A program made the position numbers and the translations under genes. A DNA stretch of 64,000 bases from Lenzites betulinus (Eukaryota > Basidiomycota > Agaricomycetes > Polyporales > Polyporaceae). Within the stretch, counting starts at the first letter, position 1. Every line of letters begins with the position of its first letter. Where the stretch lies: the NCBI GenBank assembly GCA_022264855.1, contig JABYQU010000011.1:434001-498000 (forward strand). The letters run 5' to 3'. Below the pieces are notes generated by a model. That model worked only from the letters and a program-made list of their open reading frames with translations. It did no database searches and was not told the origin of the DNA. Shown piece after piece: positions 22,634-34,128 of this stretch.

Positions 22634-23331
22634 CTACCGCCGGCCCCTAGGACTCCCGCTTGAGCTCTCGCTCTCGCTGCGGTAGCGACGTTTCCTTGGT
22701 GGGCTCTTGCTGTAGCGTTTTCGGGACCGCGAGTCATTTGAGTCCGAAGCCGTGGAAGTGTTAGAGCCCGAGGAACTCGAAGAGCTGTCCGAGTCCGAGT
22801 CCGAGTCCGAGTCGCTGTCGGAAGAGGAAGATGCCGACCCGGAGCTGAAGCTATCCGTTAGATGCCTGGGGATAGGGTACTAAGCAGAAGCACACGTACC
22901 GTCTCCGCTTCTTGGACGGCCCTTCGCCCTTGTCATCCGCGCGCTCCTTCTCCTTCTCGGTGAGGATGCGATTCGCAGTTCCGCTCCTAGCATGACCAAT
23001 TTGTTCGTAATCCACGTAATTACCAGTGGGAGGAGACACGTACTGTGACTTGAACTCCTCAGGGACCTCAACGGATGGCTTGCCGTCCGCCTTTAACTTC
23101 GAGAGCAGCTTGGGGTTATCGAGCATCTTCGTGCGCGATGGCCTCGAGATGTACGGGCGCGAGCCCGTGCACTGGTAGATGTAGTGACCTGCGCGCCGGC
23201 TGCGTTAGTACGATGGTGATACGACCAGAATAATAAGACTACGCACCTGTGCCGAGGCATTTCTGGCAGATGGTGGACGAGGTGGCGCGGGGTTGGCTGG
23301 CGGACTTGCCGTGTGGCGCGTACTTGGACAT
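22634..23331 (-). CDS. ZCCHC10-like zinc-knuckle protein
   Basis: Exons 23331-23247, 23188-22900 and 22850-22634 give 196 residues. A CCHC knuckle at residues 22-36 reads CQKCLGTGHYIYQC, followed by the family signature SRPYISRPSRTKML. The centre is charged, and the C-terminus is a Ser/Asp tract (SDSDSDSDSD) followed by an RS/KR-rich end (RSRKRYSKSPPRKRRYRS). This is the arrangement of vertebrate ZCCHC10, a nuclear protein of poorly known function, probably binding RNA. The exon 3 acceptor was chosen to avoid a 34-nt intron, giving 49 nt; the reading frame is the same with either choice. Confidence 0.85.
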
Positions 23332-23464
23332 TGTTCGGGAGTGACTCGCCGATAGTTTTCTAGACAGTGGTCGGAAAGTAACGCGAACTCTCAGGGAAGA
23401 TGTTCTATGAAGCAGGGTGTGGTGGTTTGTGTCCAACTAGTACGAGGGCAGTAATTGGCGCTGA

Positions 23465-23480
23465 GCGATTAGTATATACT
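23465..23480 (-). promoter_or_regulatory. TATA-like element of the zinc-knuckle gene
   Basis: AGTATATACTATAAG lies about 135-150 bp upstream of the ATG at 23331. Position and composition fit a core promoter. Confidence 0.4.
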
Positions 23481-23651
23481 ATAAGTCTTCTTCCTTATCG
23501 AGTATATAGCATCATCAGCTTAATTCGAAGAAGCTTATACCTCATCACAATGACTCGAACTTGCATGGGACTGTGAGTACTACGAGAACAAGCGGTACCG
23601 CCGCAGCCTGCCAGCTTCTGATTAATAAATATTGTCACCCCTGCAGCGCTC

Positions 23652-23690
23652 GACGTTCAACGTTCAACGTCAACGTCAACCTTCAACAGA
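23652..23690. repeat. Short GTTCAAC/GTCAAC tandem tract
   Basis: Five imperfect copies of a 6-8 bp CGTTCAAC / CGTCAAC unit in the divergent promoter region, with a related TCAACGTTTCAACG at about 23769. This may be a clustered factor-binding site. Confidence 0.5.
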
Positions 23691-23739
23691 GCTTACATAT
23701 ATCGCCGCAGCACGCATGACAAGACGAGGTTAATACACA

Positions 23740-23748
23740 GTATATAAG
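23740..23748 (+). promoter_or_regulatory. TATA box
   Basis: GTATATAAG about 115 bp before the ATG at 23859, a normal distance for a fungal TATA promoter. Confidence 0.5.
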
Positions 23749-23858
23749 ACCTACTCACGCCCATAAACAGTCAACGTTTCAACGCCCAGTGACTCGACCA
23801 TCCCCTGCATATATACACACACGAGCCGCACCTTGAACATCAAGATTACTAGCTACCA

Positions 23859-25189
23859 ATGGGTGGAAACGCGTTCAAATCCCTCGCAGCGGCATTCCCC
23901 CGCATGCCCCCGACAGTCTACAACGTCCTCAAGGCCACCCTTCTCCCCCCACTGCAGCCGCTCTACTCGCACGTACTTGTGGCCCCCGAAGCCCCCGAGA
24001 AAGCCGACTACGGCGATCTCGATATCGTCGTGTCGGGCCCGCGCGACGGCCTCACCGCGGACGACGTGAAGGCGGCGCTGCGTGCGACGCACAGCGTTGC
24101 GCTTGGCGGGAACAGGATCAGCAACTTCGCGGTTCCAGTGGGCGCGTTTCCGGACGTCGCGCGTGCGTGGAGAGGGGCCTCGGCATCTGGCCAATCAATA
24201 GGTTTCGACCCAGAAGTTACAATCGCCACGGACGACTCGGAATCGGATGTGTTCATCCAGGTGGACGTGAACGTTTGCGCGGACGAGGCGCAGTTCGAGC
24301 GCACTGTGTTCTATACCTCCTATGGCGACATGGGACTCATGCTCGGGCTCATCGCTCAGACCGCGGGTCTCTCATTCGGGATATTTGGTCTGAAGGTGTG
24401 TGGGATGTTGCACATACCTCAGCGGCGAGCAAGTATATAGCTGACCAAATTCCCTTTCAGCTCGCAGAACCCATTGGGTCGCCGTCGCAGACATACTACC
24501 TATCCAGCTCCATGTCCGACATCCTCGCATTCCTCGGGCTGTCCATGGAGCGATGGAAGCGCGGCTTCGCTACACAAGACGAAGTGATACAATGGGTCGC
24601 CACATCGCCCCTCGCCGCCTCCTTCGCCGCACGCCTCAAGTCCGGCGAGTCCAAGCTGCTTCCAAAGGAAAAGGGTGACGGCCGTCCCATGCGTCAGAAA
24701 TTCATCTCGTTCCTCAAACAGCACGAGTTCGACACCGCAACCGACTCAGTGTTCACATCCCCCAGTGATAGGGAGAAGAAGATGCACGAGGCGCTGCGGT
24801 ACTTTGGCAAAGACAAAGAATACGCCGCAATCCTTGACATCGAGCGTGCCGGCAAGCGGGCGAAAGTGATCTTGAACGGGTCCAATGTGCAGAATTGGAC
24901 GGGCGCGAATGGCATGCCTGTACGCTACATTCTTGACGAGGTGAAGGTGCGATTGGCCGCGCGTTCATCCGGCACCGAACCGGTCGTCTCTGAAGAGGTT
25001 CCTACCTGGCAACGCGCACTGCTGGACATGTCTGACGAGGAGGTGCGCGAGCTTACCGTGACGGTGAAGGAAGAGCTCGATGCTGCCGGTAAGCTGGCCT
25101 TTGACTGGCGCGCCGCGAAGGCCGCGAAGTTGAAGAAAAAAGCGGGCGCGGGGCAAGCCGAAGAACGGGAGATTGTCGTCGAGGCGTGA
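23859..25189 (+). CDS. Protein with a nucleotidyltransferase-like motif, function unknown
   Basis: Two exons (23859-24395, 24461-25189) give 421 residues. The N-terminal third has a GDLDIVV motif at about residues 50-56 and a later acidic strand VFIQVDVNVC, the spacing expected for the metal-binding acids of the polymerase-beta/nucleotidyltransferase fold. The next part reads FYTSYGDMGLMLGLIAQTAGLSF and YYLSSSMSDILAFLGLS, then a helical region with EALRYFGKD. The C-terminus is Lys/Ala-rich. Similar proteins occur in ascomycetes and basidiomycetes as uncharacterised genes, by my recollection. No catalytic function is claimed; substrate and localisation cannot be read from the sequence. Confidence 0.8.
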
Positions 25190-25351
25190 CATGGTGAATA
25201 GCGGTGTGCGCTTTGTCGTAAGAGTTCAGATATTCAACGTTTTCTCATTATACCATGTATTCCACAATACCATATACTTTACTATGCCTACGAGACTATA
25301 GCAGTGCCTTGCGCCCCGGAGAATTGTTGCTGTTCTCAGCACCTATACAGG

Positions 25352-26681
25352 TCAGTCGACAGATTCGTGGTGTGTTGAAGCGGATCCCAGCTTACCCCTC
25401 ACGCCCGTCTGCCACACGCCTGTCTTCAGCTCCTGCCTGTCTTGCTGCTTAAGCCATTCAAGGACCGTGTTCACCACAACTTCCGGAATCTAATAGCACG
25501 CGTGAATTTGGGTGGAACACAGTTGCATAGCAAATATGACACGTACCCCCGTGAAGTTGTGATCTGCCTCCTCGACGTAGTACAGTGTGTGCGTCCCAGG
25601 ATTGCGCGCGCCATATATCTGCGCGTATATGAAGGCATCATACGGGGGCACAACTGCGTCTTGGAATCCGTGCAAGGTAAGAACGTCGATACTTGCTGGG
25701 AACTGGTCCAACACAACAGTGGTGTCCGTACTCGCAAACTCCTCATAGTGGGCGCGAGTCATCCTGGTGAATATTGTTAGTTGCACGGTAGTGATTCTAA
25801 AGGTGTGGGGGTGGCGTACTTCCCGACAAACGGCTTCCGTGCGACTACAGCCTCCCGGAGGACGTAGCCTTGCTTGTCGAGTAGCTCCTTGTTGCGCTCC
25901 ATGTCCTCTAAGCCGCGACGGAGAGTTAATGAAAGTGGTGGTATTCATTGATGGTTCACTCACCGTAGATTTTCTGCAGTGAAGGTAGTCAGTGTGCGTC
26001 CCTCACGTTCATAGCCCACTTGCGACTTACCTCCATTCGATACCGTCCGGCGACGTTCACATAACCTCTCACACTCTTCGCAGCTCCGTCCCGATGCTTG
26101 CATAACCATAGCATCCCGGCGACGCTCCCACGCGAATGCCCCACAAGCAAATCAATGACATAGCCCAGCTGGCTCGTCAGGTAGTCCACAACCACCTCTA
26201 GGTCTACTACGTCGTTGTAGAACTTGCCGAGGTGCCACGCGCCGGAGCTCTCGTGGTTGCCCCTAGAAGTTGACGTACGTGCAGCGTTCAGTGGGAGTAT
26301 AGAAGAGTAATGCGCGGGCCACGGACCGGAAGTCGAATCTAAAGGAGTCTAACGGGAGGCGCAGAGCAAGTCGCTTCTGAAATAGATAGTCCTTGTGGCT
26401 GTTTGTGTATGCATCTGGTCAGTCGCTCACTTAAAGCGGCGAGAGCTTCGTGAACTGACCCGAGGGCGCCATGCAAGACCTATCGTCCGGAATCGTGTTA
26501 ATATGATGAAATCCACGACACGCATATGGGTGGTGCTCACCAAGGCTATTCTCTTCCCCTTGGTGGGTTGTTCTGGAGCCAGTTGCTCAAGCACCCCGAC
26601 GATGTTGCCGTCCTTCTCATGCGGATGTGGGATGGAGAACTTTGTCGTCTTCTGCGACGTGATTTCCGGGGTGGTTGACAT
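25352..26681 (-). CDS. Alpha/beta hydrolase (serine hydrolase)
   Basis: Eight exons (26681-26541, 26479-26460, 26398-26327, 26262-26031, 25973-25964, 25907-25820, 25763-25547, 25489-25352) give 305 residues. The oxyanion-loop motif VLHGALGHKD is near residue 50, the nucleophile elbow is VGHSRGSVAG, the acid is in LHGFQDAVVPP, and the catalytic His is in EADHNFTG. This matches small cytosolic hydrolases with a serine-aminopeptidase-like lid. The substrate cannot be predicted. Exons of 20 and 10 nt are required to restore the conserved LHG motif and the frame after RYRME. No signal peptide. Confidence 0.88.
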
Positions 26682-26978
26682 TGAGACGTGCCTCTACGTC
26701 ACGTCTGCTCTGTCTGCTCAGGATGGGGGCGAAGGTGAACAAGAGCGATTGAATGCGCTGCATGATATTGACAAAGACCGGGAAGGGTGCAACCCGAGCA
26801 CTCCGAGCCTGGGATCTAAGCACAATCTGAGTCCGGGGTAATCACGGCGGTCCGGCCCGCTTTACCCGCGGTAGTGTTCGCCGAAATGGGGAGTCGTGGG
26901 AAAGCTCGCAGTTACACCAAGGCCCAGTTGTGCTACGAGTCGGAGTACTAGTCCGTACCTGTCTGCTCGCTGCTCACT

Positions 26979-28354
26979 ATGGAGGCCTTATTATTCAACG
27001 TACGCGGCTGGTCTATATGGGCTGCTCGGATTTTGCTCAAGCTTGTTTTGATATCCAGGTTTCCGGCGGATTCCTGGAGGGTATCGTCCGGGGTTACAAG
27101 GCTGGCCTCTTGACCCAGAACCAGTACAACAACCTGACGCAATGCGAGACTATCGAAGGTGCGTGTTATCCAGTGCATATTAGAACACTTTGTTGCTCAT
27201 TCCTCTCCTCAAGACCTCCGGACACAGCTCTCCGCGACGGACTACGGTAACTTCCTCGCAAACGAGCCGCTGCCCATCTCCACCTCCACCATCTCGGACA
27301 AGGCGACGCAACTACTCGTGGACCAGTTCAACTACCTGCGGAGCAATGCCGTCGAGCCCTTGAGCAAGTTCCTCGAGTACATGACGTGGGTTGCGCATTT
27401 CGGTGAGGGCGGGTCTGTCGCTGTCGTCTGACTGTGCGCGCGGGACAGGTACGCATACATGATTGACAACGTCATTCTCATCATTACCGGCACGCTGCAC
27501 GGGCGGAACACGAACGAGCTTCTGCAGCGGTGTCATCCATTGGGAATCTTCGACACTATGCCCGCACTATGTGTTGCGACAAACGTGGAGGAGCTGTACC
27601 ACACAGTCTTGGTCGAGACGCCCCTCGGTACGTTTTCCTCTTGCCCACGCGCGTTCCACTTTCTCCTTATTTACATGCGCTCCACCTCCACCCTTCAGCC
27701 CCCTACTTCCGTGACTCAGTGTCTGCCGCCGACTTGGACGACCTGAACATCGAAATCATCCGAAACACGCTCTACAAGGCGTACCTCGAAGACTTTGACG
27801 CGTTCTGCCAGTCGCTCGGGGGACCGACCGCGGACGTGATGCACCGTATCCTCGCGTTCGAGGCGGACCGTCGCGCGCTGAACATCACGATCAACTCGTT
27901 CGGCACCCAGCTCTCGAAGGAGCAGCGCGCGAAGCTCTTCCCGACGATCGGCCGCCTCTTCCCCGAGGGCAACAACGCGCTCGCGCGCGCCGACGACATC
28001 GAGCAGGTCCGCCAGGCGTGCGACGCCGTCTCGGAGTACCGCGCGTTCTTCGACTCGTCCGGCTCGCAGCAGCGCGCAAACGGGGGCGCGAACGGGACGA
28101 CGGGCTCGGAGAGCACGGCGGACCTCCTGGGCGACCTCGACGGGGAGCTCGGCGGCGCGGCGGACCTCGAGGACCGGTTCTTCCTGCACGAGGTGCACCT
28201 GAACAAGCTCGCGTTCCTGCAGCAGTTCCAGCACGCGGTGTTCTACAGCTACATCAAGCTCAAGGAGCAGGAGATCCGGAGCGTGACGTGGATCGCGGAG
28301 TGCATCGCGCAGAACGCGCGGGACAGGATACACGATTTCATTCCCACCTTCTGA
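26979..28354 (+). CDS. VMA6: V-type ATPase Vo subunit d
   Basis: Stalk subunit linking the c-ring to the V1 central rotor. Exons 26979-26999, 27059-27158, 27214-27385, 27449-27627 and 27699-28354 give 375 residues, the usual size being about 345-350. Diagnostic text includes [73 protein letters not shown] and the C-terminal [13 protein letters not shown]. The extra length is a Gly/Ala/Ser-rich loop (about residues 285-315). The first exon is 21 nt. It lies 4.9 kb downstream of VMA11. Confidence 0.96.
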
Positions 28355-28806
28355 GCGCGAAGCAGGCGGGACTTTGTATGACATGGACAGGCGTAATCAT
28401 ATACCTTCCAGATCTTCGTTGAATCTGCTCGTCTGTGGCTGATGTCATTTGGACACATCCGCATTCCACGGTTATGGGATATAACAATCGAAATTGTAAG
28501 ACAGCTTCGATTCGCTTACACACTAGGGGGCATCAAAGTCTTCACTATGTCAGTTTATAGCGGCGGGCTCCTGTGCGTACGAATAAGCTCCGGAGTAGAT
28601 CCAACGAAGGCGAGCGAGAAGCAGCAATATTTAATCCGAGTGATGATAATATGCATATGGTGGAACATAGGGGTAAGTGATACAGTGCACCATTAGGGGA
28701 TCCTAAAATACAATAACAACACCAAGGCAAACGACAACAATATATATGTATCGCCCGCGCTCTATCATGTGCGGGGTGGTCGAGGGCTGGTTGGCGTCAG
28801 GGTGGA
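28355..28806. other. Convergent intergenic region
   Basis: 450 bp between VMA6 and the Sec14-like gene, AT-richer than both. No coding signal is seen. It probably holds both 3' UTRs. Confidence 0.55.
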
Positions 28807-30306
28807 TCAAGCAGTCATGACGGTAGCCTCGCCGCGCAGGTCTCCCGTCTGGACTTGACGCGCCTCAGGTTGCTCTTTGCGCAGCCTATCGAGCGAAACT
28901 TCTCTGCTCCGGTTTGTAGAGGGGGTGGCGAGCGACGACGTCTCTGAAGTGCTGCTCGACGCCGGCGACCTCTCATCCGATGGAGGCGCTTCTGCCACAG
29001 CTGTTGCCGGCTTCGCGTCCTCAGCCTTCCCCTCCTGTGCCGATGTCTTGTGCATCTCGCCATGCAGTTCCCCGGGCATGAGCGCAATGTGCGGGCGCTC
29101 CCCGGCCAGCCACGCCGCGCGCCGTTCCTTGCGATGGCGCGTCCACGGACCTGCGTTGCTCTGCATACAGCCGCCGTGCTCCTGACACGTGCACGTGCCG
29201 CCGAGCGATGCGGGGAGCGCACCCTCGTCGATGAGCTCGAGGAGCGCCTTGCGGTAGTCGGACCCGTATATCCCGATCTTCGCGACTGTCTCCTTCGCGA
29301 GCCACGGCTTCACCCCGTTCCAGACCGTGGAAAACCCCATGGGAGCATTCACGATGGCGAGCTGCGCCATTCTGGTGTCCGAGATGATCAGCATGGGTTT
29401 TCGCAGGTGAGGGAGAGAGGGACTGACGTTTCTGGGAAATAGTCCTGGGACATCTGGAACGACTTCCGTGTGAAGTCCTTCATCTGCCAAAACTGACTTA
29501 AGCTGTATAATCGGAGTGCGCCCGTGAGTACATATCCACGACGCCAGCGAGCCGGAAATGACGTACCCGAAGCCGGAGAGATCGACGATGACGAAGGTGC
29601 CCGAAATAGGCTTGTCTGCGGCAGCGTTGGCGGCGGGAAGTATTTCGCGTGGGAGCAGCTCGCTAGACACAATGACCGTCTGCCAGAAGCGTTCGAGGGT
29701 CATATTCTTCTGCAGCTTGGTGAGGTTGATGCCACCGAGATGGTGGAAGTTGAGGGGGCGGCCTTTCTGTGGAACGACACGCGGATCAGGGGAAGGAATT
29801 ACGCGAACGTGGTAGGAGCAGTCCGACCTTATCCACCTAGAGTATATACACGTTAGAGGGGAACATGGGCAGTGGTGGAAATCGGGGGCGGACCTTGTGG
29901 AAATATAGGGGCCAGCAATTAAAGACATGTTCACGCTCAGGGTACTGGTAGGAAACAGATATCAGATTCGGTAAAAGTATAGACATCGGGTGGCAGTGGT
30001 GACGCACGTCAAACGGGTCTATTTGGCGGTAGAGCTCGTCTATTCCGACGCCCTCAACTGTATTCCGCCAGTGTTGACAGTTCTTCCACATGACCGTCGC
30101 CTGCTTGAGGTTAAACGACCGCGCACACAAGAAGCGTCTGGATGGCGAATCAGACTACTGCATCCGAGGCGAAATGGCAGCTTCAGTACGCACAGGAGGG
30201 TGTCATCATCGGTGCCTATGGTGTCCCCATCATGGATGAGATCTTGCTGGATGAGTTCTTCACGGAACTGAGCGAGAAGCGCTTCTTTGTCCTTGGGAGG
30301 CGCCAT
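28807..30306 (-). CDS. Sec14-like CRAL-TRIO lipid-transfer protein
   Basis: Exchanges or presents phosphatidylinositol and other lipids between membranes. N-terminal CRAL-TRIO-N region: LRFLCARSFNLKQATVMW, DPFDYPEREHVF and LYFHKVDKKGRPLNFHHLGG. The lipid-binding domain follows: FVIVDLSGFGLSQFWQMK, QDYFPETMAQLAIVNAPMGF, WNGVKPWL, with LGGTCTCQEHGGC near the end of the domain. A Ser/Thr/Glu-rich tail of about 100 residues follows, which is extra relative to yeast Sec14 (304 residues). The exon 29836-29828 is only 9 nt (VDK) and completes the conserved HKxDKKGRP loop. The start at 30306 and stop at 28807 are clear. Confidence 0.92.
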
Positions 30307-32255
30307 GTGGGTCTATGTCTTCGGAATTACAGTGGGGGTAAAGAAGGGGGTGAAAGATGGATAGAACGAGGAAGTGCGGGCTACAAGAGCAGTTGAAAGG
30401 CGGATCGGGCTGCGGGCATTGCGGGCAGGAGGACGTGCGTATCCGGGCAAGGGCGTTAGCGTCATCCTGATGATGAGCGAGCGGTCGAAGGGTCGCAGTG
30501 ACTCTGAGTGGCTCAAGTCCGCTTGCCGCGCCTCCGCGCCTCCTCCCCGCTGACACACCTCCCCAGTTCCGTGCTCCGCAATTCCTCTCCTCTCCCCGCC
30601 GGCCGAGACGGACATTGCACGTCTACTCGGGACTCACTCCACCTCCCTCTCGTCTTCTGTTTATCATCCTTTCGCAGGCAGATCGATATTCAAGAGGGGT
30701 AGGTGGTCACAGTGTGTCATCTTCTGGTTTTGAGCGCACAGCCGTGTACGTCAATTGTCTGACAGCGCCCGCGCCGGCCGTTTTTGAACTGGGCGGCCCT
30801 GTCTGTCACAAACTATCGGTCCGCACTTCCTAGCTGCTTGTGACGCATTGGTATTGCATATTCCGAAGGTCCCGCTACGAATGTCGCGGAGGGCAGATGA
30901 GGGGAGAAGGCAAGCACAGCGATTTTGCCGCCAGTCAAAAAAGCCTTCACGGAAGCACAATGTGACGGGGGTTGGTACCACTGAGTACCGCTAAACTAAG
31001 TTTTCCCATCTACAAAGCTGCCATGATGCCTAGGATACACACGATGTTATAGGTCAGTACTGTACTCAGTAAGTACTGTTTGTATACTGTACTATGCTCT
31101 CAGTTTTGGAGTATCGCGCTCGAGATATCTGCCGGGGATACCGCCGTGTCTCAGTTGTACCAGGCTGTGCTACTAGGGCTGGGTGGTACACGGCGCCCGA
31201 TGGTGTCGTATCCAGCTCACCACACGGCGGGCAACAGGCCAAATATTGGGGATAGGCTGAAAAGGGTACAAGAGTCGAGACAAGAGGTAAAATTTTGGAC
31301 GACTTATCGTGTTTTGAGTGAGTTGCAAACAATTTTAATCCAGTGTTAACCTCTTGTTTCGGTTTTGAAAGGGTTTTGCTCGGTTGGTAACGAGCCACTG
31401 CCTGTCGTGTCAGCACAGCCGGTGGCACGCCTGGTATGTTGCGCGCGGATGTTTCAATTTCCATGCGTCGATGTCGGATATCGTGGGCGGCAAACGTACC
31501 ACCCCGCCGGTTGTTCCCGGGTGGCGCAGCAAAGTGGTGTTCAACGTGGTCAGTCACCTTCCATAACAGGCGATACACATGTTTATTACGACGCTCTTTG
31601 CGACCACCGTAAAATCCATGTTTCTGCATATGCCTACTCGAAACGCTAAGAATACATTTAGCTTTCTCATCGTCCAACTAGTACTTACTTCTACAGGAAA
31701 GGATAGGCTACGTTATGAAGGACGCCGATCATCGCTGTCATACACGTCTGCTAGTCTTTGAGACACTTAGCTTCATGGAGAATACTCTAGCAACGCCTCT
31801 CCCAGGGCTCTTGCGTGAGTACAATCGCTATATTTGTCCCACATGCATAGTCTCACAATCGACTGTTCAAACCAAGTCAGGCATGCTTCATGCAGCCAGG
31901 CACCCTCCGGGTGAAACGAGTTCGCAATCAAAGTCCGCCGCGAATTCTCACAAAGGACCACCACACATATTCACAATGGCTCATCGGACTGTTGCACGGG
32001 CCCTCACCCAGGTGTGTCTGGGGAGGGCCGCCGATACATGGCCGCTTCGCGTATATTGACTCTAGGAATCCACCCGCAAAGGCAATCGTCCATACCTGCG
32101 TATGCGACAACGATGGAGGCGCGCCTCACCGTCACGGACATGTATGACTACGCGACGCCTATTGAGCATGTACGTGACGTCGCACCCGCCCTGAATGCAC
32201 GTCGTATATATGCGCGTCGGGAACACCAGCGTCGATAACCTCTCGGCCCTCTTCA
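30307..32255. other. Gene-poor interval upstream of the GH71 pair
   Basis: Almost 2 kb with no recognised gene. A minus-strand frame at 31066-31677 (203 codons) is the longest and has no family motif. Composition is AT-richer than the left part. It ends in the promoter of the first GH71 gene. Confidence 0.45.
32206..32213 (+). promoter_or_regulatory. TATA box of the first GH71 gene
   Basis: GTATATATG about 50 bp before the ATG at 32256. Confidence 0.45.
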
Positions 32256-34128
32256 ATGTGCTACTCGCTCACGCTCTCTATCTGGACAGGCCTGCTCGCA
32301 GCAGCTGCCGCCGTCCGTGCCGCTCCTTACTCTGTTCCGAAGACCCGGGATACCGGCGTGCCAAAGTTGGTCGTCGCGCATCACATCGTCGGCTTGACGG
32401 CCTCGTACACAGTCGATACATGGAAGGACGACATTGCGCTCGCTTCGTCGAAGGGAATCGACGGCTTTGCGCTGAACGTCGGCGCCGACGACTACACGGA
32501 TACCCAGGTCGGATTCGCGTAGGTTTCGCTTGGTCGTCGGACGTGGGGTCGCTTCCTGACTCGAGACACGCACAGTTTTCAGGCCGCGCAGGAATCGGGC
32601 GCTGACTTTAAGCTCTTCCTCTCGATTGACATGGCGTACGTTCTTCCATGCCATGTGGGCGTGTTCGGCTCTGATGACGTGTTCTGTGCAGCGCGATCGG
32701 TGCCGTGAAAAACTGCAACTCGCCGGACACAGCGGCATTCATCCGCGGCTTGACTACGGCGGCCATCGGAGGGGCGGCCCAGCTCACCGTAGACGGGAAG
32801 GCGTTTGTAAGCACATTTGCGGGCGAGTCGTGCACGTTCGGCGAGGCGGACGTGTTCACGGGGTGGAACAAGCAGTTCACACAACACCCGGACCTTGCCG
32901 GCAAGATCCACTTCGTCCCGTCGTTCTTCATCGACATTCAGCAGTTCCGCAACTTCAAGGATGTCATGGATGGCGACTTCAATGTCCGTTTTCCTTGTTA
33001 CTGAATGTGTGGCGATTGGCTGATAGGTCGTTACAGTTCAACGGTGCTTGGAGGACGGACTTGACCACTGCGAACGCAAGGTCGTTCGTCGGGGATGGCG
33101 CGGACATGGACCACTTCACCCCATCGCAACAGAGCTCTATTTCAGACGCTCTGAGCTCCTTCCAAATCGACCAACAACACATCGACCAGCTTGCGCAGGT
33201 CGAAAACAGCGCGCATACGTACATGACCTCCGTCTCGCCCTGGTTCTTCACCCACTTCGGGCCAGACACCTACAATAAAAATGTGCGTCCGATACGAGCG
33301 GCTTGCCGGACGTGTATTAATCAGAGGCACGCAGTTCATCTACGACTGCGACGATCACCTGTACGTCCGCCGCTGGGAGACCGTTATCGCAAACCGCGAC
33401 AAAGTAGACATCGTCGAGCTTCTCACCTGGAACGACTACGGCGAGTCGCACTACATGGGCCCCATCCGCGGCACCCTGCCCCCCGGTGCCGCCGCGTGGG
33501 TGGACGGATTTGATCACCAAGGTGCGTCCCCAACCCCGAGCCTGCTCTTGGCTCGGCCCTCGGCCTGCCGCATACGCATCACGATCCCCAGTGCTGAACG
33601 CAGAACCTCGCTGATGCCCGTCTCGGCGACCGCACAGGCTTCCTCGAGATCACGCGCCACTTCGCGACGTGGTTCAAGACGGGCGCAGCCCCCGTCGTCG
33701 CGCAAGACCAACTCCTCATGTGGGCCCGCCCGCACCCGAAGCACGCGCAGGCGAGCCAGGATGCGCTTTCCCAGCCCACGAACTACGAGCTGGTGCGCAC
33801 AGTTCACTCCGCAGCCGTGATACATGATTGCGAGTGTCCACTGACACCACCATGTGCGCTCCAGACGCAGGACCAGCTGTGGGCGGTTGTACTCGCCACC
33901 GCCCCAGGCACGCTAACGCTCGCGACCGCGGACGCGACGATCACGCAGTTTACGGTTGACACGGGGGTGAACAAGCTGAACGTAACGCTCACGCCCGGGG
34001 GATACATGCACGGCACACTGGAACGGGGCGGGGCTGCGGTCATTGATTTGAGACCAGACGGCTACACATTCAATTCGAACCCGGAGACGTACAACTTCAA
34101 TATCTTTGTCGCGCACGGGAGCTCGTAG
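32256..34128 (+). CDS. Secreted alpha-1,3-glucanase, GH71, copy A
   Basis: Hydrolyses alpha-1,3-glucan of the fungal cell wall. The N-terminus is a signal peptide (about 1-22, hydrophobic run LLAAAAAVRA). The GH71 domain begins KLVVAHHIVGLT. Landmarks follow: GIDGFALNVGADD, FAGESCTFG, KIHFVPSFFID, SPWFFTHFG, VELLTWNDYGESHYMGP, WVDGFDHQGF and LLMWARPHPK. A C-terminal beta-type domain ends in DLRPDGYTFNSNPETYNFNIFVA. There are about eight introns; the first joins GC to TTTTCAG (VGFAFQAAQES). The organisation is identical to the next gene, so the pair is a tandem duplication. Roles in wall remodelling, autolysis or mycoparasitism are known for the family. Confidence 0.93.

Noticed and set aside
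22851..22899. 34-nt intron in the zinc-knuckle gene
   Set aside because: Too short for a working intron. The next acceptor gives 49 nt and the same reading frame.
31066..31677. 203-codon minus-strand gene
   Set aside because: No recognisable domain, no supporting splice or promoter pattern; kept only as a low-interest finding.
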